64,000 nt of DNA, taken from contig AP031351.1 in NCBI GenBank assembly GCA_037833965.1, forward strand, positions 10,428,501 through 10,492,500. Reading direction: 5' to 3'. Below the pieces are notes generated by a model. It made no database searches. It had not been told where the DNA came from and was given only the letters and a program-made list of their open reading frames with translations. How positions within the stretch are numbered: the stretch's first letter is position 1; every line of letters starts with the position of its first letter. Below, piece after piece: positions 50,041-62,100 of this stretch. This DNA comes from Marchantia polymorpha subsp. ruderalis. Taxonomy: Eukaryota > Streptophyta > Marchantiopsida > Marchantiales > Marchantiaceae. The translations under genes and the position numbers were made by a program.

Positions 50041-52900
50041 TGTGCTGGCGATGGCGCCGGCTCCGATCGCTTCCTTCGCTCGCTCGCTCGCTCTCGCTCT
50101 CGATTTCCTCGTCGCCCCCTCGCGCCCATCGCAGAGCACGCTTGTACCCGCAGACCCTCTTCCCGCGCCCCAACGGTCGAGCCACTGGACTTGGCATGTG
50201 GCACTCGCGCTGATTCATCATTCGTCGTCGGGCCCGTCTACGTGTCCTATCGACACTCCGATTTTTCCGTCGTGAATTATGAAATTCCGGGATTCCAAAA
50301 TTGGCAGAATACATCGCTGAACTGAAACCACAACCACTTGCATTATTAGGAAAGAATTCTCTTTAGAGCATATATTATCTCCTATATATATATTGAAAAT
50401 TAATATGCACGAGAATAATGAACGAAATCTTCAAACCTCATACCGAGGGATAAGAAGTGATGTAATTTAGGGATAAGACAAAAAGGAAAGAATAAAATGA
50501 GGAAAAATGGGCTCAAATGTAGAGATGAGTAATCATGTATAACATAAAGAATTGCATGCAAGTAAATTTTATGTAGTTTTTATGGACACATGGAACTCAG
50601 GCATTTGAGTACCGCATCTCTTGGGGAGTTTTGCCAGATTATTCTCAGAACGGTGTCCTGAAAAAGACGACAACTCTTCCAACACTCAGCCCTCGTGGAC
50701 GCATGGCCTAGTACAAAAAGTAACTACAAGTAGTACGAAAAACAAAGTACATCACCAAGTGTTGGATCATGACCTGTTTGAATGAAGCACGCGCCAATTG
50801 TTGTTGTTTCTTCGAAACCAGGGCTGGACAAAAACATCGATGATTTGTTTGGTGTGCAGCCTTCACTATTACTAGTAGTAAGTTCTGTTGCCGAAATATC
50901 AACTAACTTAAACATATTGCTTAATTCTCACACAAAATACATGAGATCATCTGATACACAGTGAAAGTTACAAGTGAGTTCATCAGAAACATAATTACAA
51001 AGAACCAATTAAGGATTAATTTTTCAGTAACATCCTTTAACAGATCTTTTAAAAAATCAACAACATATGACTTTTTTTTAGAAAAATAATCACAGTAGTA
51101 GTTTAAAAACACGTGTTAAAAGCCATCACTGTCTGCAGATTTACATCTATAGCTCTCAAATGAAAACAAAACGTATACTATGAATTCTTCAATCAATCAA
51201 TAGTAAATTATGGAAAAAATCTTGAGTCCAAGAGTTTCATTTAAATGAATCACTCACTTTATACCTAGTTTTACAATGATTTCAAAACTAACTTTTTCTT
51301 TGTTTGGGTAGAGATTAGCGCTCATAGAATAGAAAAAATCACGATGATGGATCTTGGTTCTTGAGAGTATACAGAGGTCATTATCTGAATTTAGAAAAAG
51401 AAAAAGAAAAAAACTCATGATTGTGCAAATATGGAGATGACTGATAAATTTTTTATACCACAATGATCTTATCCAATCTTTCTTAACATTCATCTTGGTT
51501 TTATGGAGAATCATCATTTTTTGGGTTATACATTTTGGCATATTGGAATGCAGATTTTATGATTGATCAAGTACGCTATTTATATTTTCAATGGAAGTTA
51601 GAGAAAGCTTGGATATATATCATCTAGTTTCTTTAGTCGAAATTTGATGAATTTAAATCATGAATCATAAAACCATGCTCTTTGGTTTCATTCAACAAGT
51701 ATGTTGCTTAGACAAAACTTGAGTTTATATAGGTTAATTTTTTAAGTTGAAATTTGATGAATTTAAATCATTAATCATGCCCTTTGGTTTTCTTCAACAA
51801 GTATGTAAAGATTACGACAATACGCCGATAGAAAAAAATGTGAATTTTTTTGGCCGATAAATTATGGTGAATCGATATTATAAATTTGTTCTAACATCAT
51901 TTTCATCTTTTGCGATTTTTATATTTGAGAGGTTGGGTGGTTGTCATATTTATTTTATATTAAAATATAAAAAAAGTACATCAATTGATATGGATGAGGT
52001 TCTAAATGACATCATAGCTAAGATAAAGATGATAACAAAATTGATGGTAGAGTAAAATACATTGCAACAAGCCATGAAAGGCAAGACTTTTGCACTTTTA
52101 CCATTTACCATAGATAAGTGAGAAAATAGAAAGAGAAAAATCTAAAAAGATGAAGGTTGAAATTTCAATATAGAAAATTCAAGTTCAATCAGATGTAAGT
52201 CGTATCAATAATGTAAAGATAAAAAATAAACAACTTCAAGGGATTGAAGATCAAGCTGGTTTATTTGAAATAAAAGAATCATGTAAGATGAAAACATACA
52301 AGAAGACTTGATAGATGAGGATTTTAGAAGGTTGGATTATCTGCATGAAATACATATTTGTTATATTTTCAATAATGTGAATCTCTTGCAAGAATGTTTC
52401 TGAGATTTTGAGTCATGGATAAGATTCTTACATGATATATTGCATGTGACCGACTGCTGTGAAACCTAGATGCTTCAATCTCATGGAATAGAATGGAAGA
52501 GGGGTATTTGCAGAGTTTTTAAACTATTGGCAATCTTCAAACTATAACAATAAAATTGTGAGATCTGAACCAAAAAGGAATAACCATCAATACATTGGAA
52601 ATTTGTGCGTTATTCAAGTATAGATAATTGATATGAGTAGAACAAAAGTTTTTGAAAATTAATTTATACTTCTATTTTTTAAAGCTTCATCATGATGTTC
52701 ATCTTTACAATTTATGTAAGTTTGAGCTGCTAATCTTCCAAGGAGACGTTGGTTATAGTAGGCTAAAATATCATGTTAACATCAATGGTTTTCAATATAA
52801 AAATATGATCATTTTCTTATAGAAGCTTTGTATTAATATGCCTTAAAATTAAGCCTTTCTAAACTCATTTCATAACAACCAAATCAAAGAGTAGTAGAAA
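50041..52900. other. NUS1 5' flank, then AT-rich intergenic DNA
   Basis: 50041-50330 is GC-rich with a (CGCT)n run at about 50080-50100 and is probably the NUS1 promoter and 5' UTR. From 50.4 kb it is AT-rich. A local duplication lies at 51632-51805. No gene recognised. Confidence 0.55.
51632..51805. repeat. Local direct duplication: 51632-51704 and 51742-51805
   Basis: Both copies carry GAAATTTGATGAATTTAAAT, then CATGCTCTTTGGTTT/CATGCCCTTTGGTTT and TTCAACAAGTATGT. The offset is about 105-110 bases. Confidence 0.85.
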
Positions 52901-55533
52901 CTACTCATGTATAGAGATTGAAACTGCAGTATTGTTTCAGAATTACAAAAAACTTCAACCTTGCAATGGGTTAGTGGTAATTCTGATCCTTCTTTCCGCG
53001 AAGGAACTCCCATTGTCACAACTTTTGAAATCAATTATGAATTCGTTTTCAAACGGATTAGCGGAAATAAAATTTTCATTAGTATCTGTAGAAGACTTTC
53101 GAGTTCGACTTTCGACTGTCGTCTCGAAATGAACATCGACTCGTTAAGAGTCGAAGGGTTTTCGAAACGAAGGTTATATTCTAACTCCTAATCTCATCAA
53201 GTAGAATGAAAAATTTCCCGATTCGACATGTTGATTAAGTAGCAAACACAGGAGGCATTGTAGAAAGTTGACTACGCTGTTCAAGAAGGCACCGCTGCCC
53301 ACAACAGTCATGGTGACTATTTGACTCTTTCACCTCAAACGGCTCGGAACTCCCGGCTGCACTTATTGTTCATCTTATTATTGAACATTTCTGGTTCAGA
53401 TAACTGGCCGTTGAGATACGCGTGACGAACCGGATCCCGGCCTTAACGTCTTGGACAAGATTGCGGCACTGGGATCGTGAAAGCACGATTGAAAAGCGAG
53501 ACACAGTTACCGTAGATGGAGTGTATTACTACAGAGAGAGATGGGAGATGGACAAGGCCCCATCCAATTGCATCGCTATGGGAAACATACAATAACATAT
53601 CACTGACATATCAACCAACATCTCGGAAAATACTCCGACCAATTCTTCGGCGCAAGCCGTTTGTGAGGGTTGTGAAGATGGTGAGAAAGTCATGGACTCA
53701 ATCAATTTCTAGAGCTTGAAAAGATGTGTGATGTCACCAAATGTGGGTTTGATCAAATTGCTAAGATCTCAGACGGTGAACTTTCGAGAAGGGGGTATCA
53801 CGTATTTAGGTCTCACGCCAAATTTCCAACGGATCGAAAACCATAACATTTTGGACACAGTCCTCTCCATTCATCAAGTACATGTCCAGCTACAAGCACA
53901 AGCTAGCATGCTTGTCCCAATTTGGCAGTTCTGGGTATAGCCAACCGAAACGAACTGATTATGCACCAAAACCCCACCGGCTAGCAGCTATGACCGCAGC
54001 CACGTGGGACCGAATGTCCAATCAAAGTTTGCAAATGTACAAGCGGCCGGCGTCGGAGTACTAGATGGTTGGAGTACTAGATGATAGTGCCTTGGCGTGC
54101 TCCGCTGGTAGAGTTGGCCACTCTAATGTGAGGGATGGTTGCTTTGCCGGTGAATATTCAAAATAATTACGAGTGGAGCATCAGTTGATGGCATCCGAGA
54201 AAATTGCTATCAGTAGTCAAGTGCATCAAATCGTTTTGTCAATAACAACTTGACCTACGCAAACTCTCATTTACTCGACTTCGTCAGTCTGTTAGTCGCA
54301 AAGTTAGAATTCCAACCGCGAGAAGCGCATTACTCATCCGACTTCACAGAAATAACAGATTTCTATACACAAGAACCTAATCGCTTGCTGTCCTGCTTCC
54401 TGTAAGAACAAATATTTGTAATTATATACAGGCAGGCTCAGGACAACTGGATGTACCTGTCCTTCTAGACCGGATCATGGCAATCTTAATAACACAGGTT
54501 CAGGACCTTTCAGTTCTGAAATGAAGCTCATTTACTGATGTAACAGAGTATTTTGATTCCCTTTCTAATGTGGCAAAGTAAAGCCATAACAATAAGGGTG
54601 AACGGAAAAGATTGCAATTCTGCAAACCATCTGCTATCGATCCTCTGGCAGCTAGTAACTCGTTCATCTGTACATCTGTATCAGTCACCAGTGTTGATCA
54701 TACTTTTTGAACTCCAATTGAGAAAAGCCAAAACGCTGCACTTTGTAGACATGAAGGAACTGGTCCGATCCAACCCCCAACGGATCTTTCAGACGGGCAT
54801 ATTTTCTTGCATCGGAGAGACATCTCCATTCGGGACTTTCAAGTCTGCAGTAAGCTGGTTGAGACGGGTGAGGTCCACTTCCATGCAGTTGGAAGAAAAA
54901 GTGGAAATCCAGACGATCCTGCGTGTCACAATTTAGTCTTCAGTGACGAAATTGGACTAGGCTCTACTTTCAAATGCAAAAGCAAATAACAAACAATACA
55001 ACACTTCACGAATCAGAGTGTTAATGTGAATCACTACGAAATGATGTTAAAATTACAGTAAGTTTTGAAGAGTATTCATGACATTGATTTAGACATCATC
55101 TACAGTTGATTCACGTTATCATTCTGATTTCCAAAGTGTTATTGCCTCATGTTGGGGAAGAAAACATAAATTAGGATTGACAAGTTGAACACTCAATTAC
55201 AGAAGATGGCCCCGAAATATGGAGGATCCTTTATCACAATCACTGCTGATTTCGGAAAATTTACTGGCTCAGTACTAGAGTGATAGTGTAAATCACCTCT
55301 ACATAATGACTCCGTCACAGTAGTTCTCAAAGATTTTCTTCCATTTGCCATCAACAGATTGATCGTTGTACCTGGTTCCTTTGCTGACTAAAGATTCCTA
55401 CAAGTTTTCAATCTCTTACCTTAAGCTTGTATTAACTCAACACAAATGCGATGGATCAGTAAGATCTTACTGAAGGTACCTGAAAAAGGAGACACGTCCA
55501 ATGAAGAACGCTTTCCCTTTTGGCCTCAGTCGC
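52901..55533. other. Mixed-composition 3' flank of VIRILIZER without recognisable gene
   Basis: GC content rises from about 52.9 kb. Several ORFs of 60-127 codons on the plus strand (53516-54936) lack any domain I recognise. A tRNA-like A-box stretch at about 54094 was examined and not accepted. The part just before 55534 is probably VIRILIZER 3' UTR. Confidence 0.45.
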
Positions 55534-56140
55534 TCACTGAGAAGTAGCTTGGCTCATCTTTTCCTGCAAAGTAAAGTAGAGTGTAAACGGAATGATCCAG
55601 TAAACGTGAATGACGTTGGTACAAACTGAAAGGATAAAAAAGACAACGAGAAACATCCGGGAGATCTTTAATATATAGGAGATTTTCAGCAGTAAGTACT
55701 TACTTGAAGTAGAGATATCAACTTGGGGTGTTGCTCCAGCAGTTCACGCAGTTTGTTCTGGTCTTTGAGAAGAGCCTGAGAGACTTAAAGCACTTCGTTA
55801 AACAGAAATGAAGCGCAATCTAATGTTATTTATAAGCCTACGAATAAGCACTTTGGACACATTAGAAAACTGATCTTGACCAGCGTTACCTGAATAGCAT
55901 CAGGAGAAGCCAACATTTGCTGTAGGAAAAATGAAGGTTCTTGCAGCTGTAGACGCTGTTGCTGTTGCTGTTGCTGGTGTTGTTGTTGTTGTGGAGGGGG
56001 TGGTGGTAGAGGCGGTGGTGGGGGAGGTGGAAGAACCAGACCTTGGACAGCCATTTGCATTTGCATCTGCTGTTGCATAAGCTGGGGTGGAGCATGCTGT
56101 TGCAAAGGATGCTGCCGCGACTGCAACTGTTGCTGCTGAA

Positions 56141-56171
<31 letters not shown>

Positions 56172-59100
56172 AATCTGTTGTTGTATGATATTCTGCTGCT
56201 GCTGCAATTGCATAAGCTGCTGATGGGTGGCAACGTTCACCGGCACTTGAGGTGTACTTGGTCTTCCAGCTGGAACAGGTGGTGGTATGTACGCTGTCGG
56301 TTGAAGCGGGGGAGACATGAGTGTGTAACCTTGTAATGGTACGGCATATCTCCGATCATTAGACGGAACTTGAGAACCAGAAATACTCGAACCAGGTCTA
56401 TTTTCCATAGTGATGTTGCCGGGATTTAAAGCGTGCTGAGGAGGAATCTGAGATGCAAGATTTCCTATACCTTGGATGGGCCCATGAATTCCAGGACTTT
56501 GACCAACCGGCAGAGGGGGTTGCGGTTGTGAGGACCTTCCATTAGCGTTATAAGAGATACTTGAGTCCTCGAAAAAGCGTGCACTTGGAAATTGGCCGGA
56601 CCAAGGTGCTCCTGGACCTTGTGGTAGTGGGACACCAACTCCAGCCACCTCTGTTGGAGCCCTTGGTGCACCAGAATTGACTTGATGAGGACTAAAGGCA
56701 GGAGGGTTGGGCCTTGGTGATAACATGGTTGGCTGTGGACCTAACATGATCGAGTCCTTTCGCTGACCACCGTCTGTTTGGGCCCAAGGGATAGAAGGTG
56801 GAGGCAATTGTTGTACAGACGTTCCTGGTGAATCGGTATTCTTTTTATCTCGCTGCAAATCAGGGGGACGGGGACGTGGATCCGTAGCTTGGGACGAGCT
56901 ATCACTAAACGAACTAAGTCTTGGATCCGTTGCTGGCGCAGAGGGATGTAGTCTGAGTTCTCTTGAGGGTATTCCTCTATTAACTTCACTGACTAGAGGA
57001 CTGTTCCCTCTTTGGGCCACCGGGGCGGAAGGAGGGTTTTGACTGTTGGACTGTCCTTCAAGTACATTATGGGACGAAGAAGTTGCGGAATCCCTCACAG
57101 ATCTAACAGAAGGGGGTAGAAAGTGCCTTACGTCCCTCACTAGGGATGCTAAATTTATAGGTTCTCTCATGGATGTTAATGGCACAACCGAAGGCTGAGA
57201 ATCAGCTGATCGCGCTTGGGGATGGACTTGTTGTCCGGTTCCGCCATACTCAATGGCGGAAGCCACATGGATTTCAAGGCTGTTCGACGCATCACTTGAC
57301 CTCTTTGGTGAAAACACTGAAGACTGTCTGGTATCTATCTGCAACACAGAGCTCAGATGAAATTCTGGTGGCCGCTGGGCAGACTGCGGAGCTTCATACT
57401 TCTGTTCATCTGAAGAGACCCTGGAATTTGCAACCAGATCAGCTCCTCTTAAATTAACAAGTAGAGGCATCATGCTTTGATTCTTGCCAGACATTCCTTG
57501 TATCCCACTGGAAGTACCGGAATTCGTGACGCTGATCCGCACGATATCATCTCCTGGAGTGCCCATAGCTTGCACACCTTCCTCTAGTCTCGTTGATAAA
57601 CTTGCACCAGTGGAATGTGATACGGATGCTTGTAGAGTAACTTTACTCTGAAGAAGCATCATGTCAGCCACCTGCGGAGTTCTGTCGCCTTGATTAGAGT
57701 TTGTTGCGGTACTCATGGAACTGGTTGAACCAGGAGTCTTCTCTAACTTGATATCTCCAACACTTGAGCAAACCTCTGGCAGCTCTAGACTAGAACTGGG
57801 GCCAACTGCGGCACTTTCTGCTACTGATAGTTCATGCTTGACCGAGTCATCGGTTTTGATATTAGGAGCGAATACTGGTTGCTGAGACAGCCCTTGGCCA
57901 CCATCGTCCGACAATTTTCCAGAAGCATCAACTGTTTCCTTTCCGCCACTCTCTATAGATGGAGGAACTTTCCCACTTGCTGGAACTTCACTGGTGGCGT
58001 TTCCAGCTGCTGAGAACTGTTGGCGTTCTTGCTGCCTCGCCATGAACTCATCTACATGTATTGAAGGGGGTCTTCCACTTCCAGATGTAGATCGCTGGAC
58101 AGGAGCTGGACTGCTCCCCGAGGGTACGATGTCACTGCTCCTTTCGCGCGCAACATAGTCGTCCACATGCATAGAAGGAGGCCTACTGGTGTTGGGCTTT
58201 CGTTGCCTGAACGTGTCCCGACGACTGAGTACAGGTACTAATGCTGCAGATGCCGGTACAGCACGCCCTGCACTGGGCGTTCCTCCAGCTGGCGTCCCAT
58301 CGACTGTAGGTGTGAAGGAGGCAGGAGAATCCATCCGGTATCGCTTCCTGCCAACTTCAATCATTGTGACAGTCTTCCTCTTAGAAGAGCTGATTGCCAG
58401 TACGGGCCTATCCTGTGAGAAAGTTGGGCATTCCCACACAAGCCTTCCCCTAGATTCAGAGAGTGATGGTTCAGAATCCTTTCCTGTCGACGTCTCATCA
58501 GGTAAAGGGAAGTCCTTCTCCATATCCATAGTTTCCTTCAACGAGATGAGAGCAGGAAGTACAGATATATGGTGAGGCACTTTGCTTCCAGTTGATACTT
58601 TTCCCACAGTTTGTGGTCCAGGATATCGTTGCGCAATTTCGTGAACTTTTGAAGTGAGGTCATATGCACGTTCAGGCTTTTTAAGTATGCGAAGCAAAGT
58701 CATTTGAGCTGTACATGCCTGCATGAGGAAAGCTTACGTTTTCAACACACGATCTATGTAGAATGACAAGAAAAATTCAACGTGTGAAAGGTCCATAGCT
58801 GATCATTGAGAGGTTCAGGCACCAAATATTCAACACATGAAAATTGTAGATCTCTTGTGGTGAAGTCCTTCAATAGAAACTAGCCTCATACGACAGACGA
58901 GTAAGACAACGGTGTTCTGAACATGATTACAGCAGAGTCGATAGAACAGAGGCAATATTTCCAACACTATGCATCAAGTCTATGACACATACGGAACTTT
59001 AGTAGACAGATGTTGATTGCAATACCTCTTGGATAGAGGACAGTGTTGAACGACAGGTTGTTTTTTCTGGTGGCCTGCTCAGAGAGTCGTCAGATGCACG

Positions 59101-62100
59101 TTGCTGAACGACAGCAACAAGATCTTCAATTTGCTTCAGATTAAGCGCATCCCCAGACCTCTCGGTTGAAAGACCGGACCCGATGCCGAATAATATTTTC
59201 AATGCACCCACACCACATGCACTGCGCAACCAAGTTACACGTCAGCAGCTTGGATGATGCATACAATGACGTAGAGATGAAAGCAAGAATTGACGCGCTG
59301 CCAATTGCCTACATTGACAATGTCCCTTCCAAGTACGACTGCAGTACTTCGGAGGATGTATTTACCATTAAAGGTATCCTAAAACTTCTTCATGAAGAAA
59401 AGTTTAGCCAGGATCCCTTAACAATAACTTTCTAGCCAAACTAGCTTGAATCCATCATGCGATCAACGACAGCAACAAGGATATGAGTCTCATCTGTCTG
59501 AGATCGAAGATCGAAAGGTAAAAGAATTGTCTACCTTTTACCGGCAGCAGAAAGGAAAATGCCTGATAAGGCCGAGTGGCGCAATATATTTGTGAGGACA
59601 CAGCCGACGCCGTGATCAGATTCAATGGCAATAGAAATTCGTCGCCAAAGGTCCAGGAAAACTGGAGTTGAATGCTCGTCAGGTGAGGCCGACACTGAAG
59701 AAAGTGAAGAATCATTATTGATCACGGAGAACTTCCGGGAATCATTAGTTCCATCCTCCAGGTCCGACGTCTGGTCTCGTGAAGGCAATAAGCTGTAAGC
59801 AATCGCAGCTCGGCCCAGTACATGGCTGGCCAGTTTCCCAAAAGTTTCCAGCACGTACTCAAGCTCTTTACCTAGAGGAAGAACCTATGTTTATGCCATA
59901 CGAACACAATTCTGTGTAAGAACTAATGCGAAGAGATGGAGGTACGGTTTAGTTGGCAAACTGCAGACAAAGATCATGCGTTGTTTCGAACAGTTGGAGT
60001 TATATGGCCTTTAGAAACATTCTGGCTACTATGAGAGATGTAAAACTCCTTTACAATATCTACAAGTATATAACAATGAAATTCGTTGAATCCGGCTGTG
60101 CTTAGTATATGCATATGATAAGACAGTGATACAAAGGACAAAAGGTAGAACATTCGGTATACAATGGTATACTCTGAGTGCACATGATCAGCAAGCCAAG
60201 TCTTGACGTAGGTACAAACCTGCACGAGGGTCAGAAGGCACGAAGCTACAGTTGAACAATCGGTAAAACTTGGACAATCGCACTTGAGCCTCCTGAGGTA
60301 GACAAACAACAAACACCGGGTAAGAAATGGAATGACGCCCTGAAGAGGAGAAATGACATGGTAATGTGAGCATTCCAGCCCACGCATTTCTTGAAACACA
60401 GAGACTTAAGGAAAGTACAATATGGGACGCCTTTCTTGTCCAGGACATAGGAAGATGAGGTTCAAATCTGTCATCTCTCAAAAAAGTATGTATCTTATAA
60501 ATCCATACACTGGAGAGGTTCCACGATTCACTCAAAGCTCACCTCACAATAGAGTCTAAAGGTCTCATGGAAACGTCGGGATCACATAGAGCTGCTAAAG
60601 CCCTCGTAGTCCACTGGCACCAGCCTGTGATGGCTGCATCACCATCTGCTGGTAATGGGACTGTCTCTGTTGTCAATGCTTGGGCTTGACCTTTGCTGAA
60701 ATTTACAAGAACTTCAACTGCTCCTTCACGCAGTAACACTTGCTGCAAGAAAGTTTCACGTCTTAGAGCATGCCATGATTGTCCACAGAAGATCATATAT
60801 TGAGAAAGCTATCTTTTTTATAAATAATTTGTTCAAAGAAGTAAAAGAACTTCAGCGTTCGTCATCATGTGACAGTTTCGACAAAAGGGTTAATTAGATG
60901 GAGCACCCAAGGTAATCTTCGTTGATACAAGGACACCCAACATGAAAGCCAGAAAAAACAACATGATATCACACCTTCGTTGCAGGATGAAGCGCCAGCC
61001 CTACCAGCATCTGTATTATGCGATCCACCTGTAAGAGTCATGTACCCTTGTTTAGATAATAAAGGTTAAGCATCTAAGAATATTTCCACCCGTGACCTGT
61101 GAACGGACCCGTCAAACACTCAGGTGTAACGTCCTGTCCTCGCGTTAATATAGGTTTGAACAAGGTTTTCCGATTAAACAAGGATAAAACAGACAAGAAT
61201 CAACTAACTGTCACAAGAAGTCACCGACAACTTTAGCATACCTGCTGGTTTTCCTTCACAATTCCAGAAATACTTGATGAACTTTGCTCTCGGATTTGAT
61301 TCAGTAAAGGTCGAACAATTACTGCAGCATGATCCACGTTCTTACATGCTAGCCGTACGACAAAGAGCTTTAGCATGCCCTGCAAGACCCCACATATCTG
61401 GAAGAACAATGTTCACCTTAGATGCTAGTAGATCAAGCTACTAACTACTGCTTGTTTCTCCTCGGCGCACATGCTGAAAAAACTCATGGCAACGTTTACG
61501 GCTTGTAAAGATAGAATGTAAAGACAGCTCCAAAAGACCGGAGTACAACTGAATTGACAAGTCGTCATAAAAAACAAGTACCGTTGGTGTGTGGTGTAGG
61601 ATGATTTCGGCAATTTGATCTATATGAGGAGACAATGCCCGTAGTAACTTTTTCGCATGAGGAGATTGGGTGTGCCAGCTGATAGCTGCTGCACTTGGAA
61701 CTCCCAAAATACTCCCAACAGTAAGACTTCTGTACATTTCAACAAGAGCAGATTTGGTGTTGCAAGTTTGTGGACTTTCTTGCGGCAACATATCGGCCTG
61801 AAACACAATTCAAACATCATTAGGTGAAAGCGCGTTTGTGATGATCAAACGAACTATTCAACCAAATGTGCGACTTGTCTTGACAAGAAAAGTGCATGTA
61901 CCAGTAGGGTTAGAACACTGCATGTTTTCCCAGGTTCCATGGGTAGCAAGATTGAGCTTGATGCTGTACTGGAATTATTCGCTCCAAGGAGACGGGGAAG
62001 TAAAGCTGGTGTCCATCCATATATAGGCCAACAAGCTAAAACCGATGCCAGCACATGATGAACCGCAACAAGCTCCTGTGTCATCCCGGCCCAGGAGTGT

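Noticed and set aside
49564-50325. Long plus-strand ORF (253 codons) at the NUS1 locus
   Set aside because: It runs antisense to the well-supported NUS1 coding exon, has no domain, and is explained by GC-rich sequence.
54090-54180. tRNA-like stretch with CTCCGCTGGTAGAGTTGG resembling an A-box and CACTCTAATGTGAGG resembling an anticodon arm
   Set aside because: No good B-box (GGTTCGANNCC) follows and no closed acceptor stem could be drawn. At most it is a degenerate tRNA-derived relic.
59974-60399. Minus-strand frame reading GVIPFLTRCLLFVYLRRLKC and onward
   Set aside because: Its downstream part does not match VIR, and its phase does not fit the next exon. Only its first dozen residues look VIR-like, as reported in the findings.
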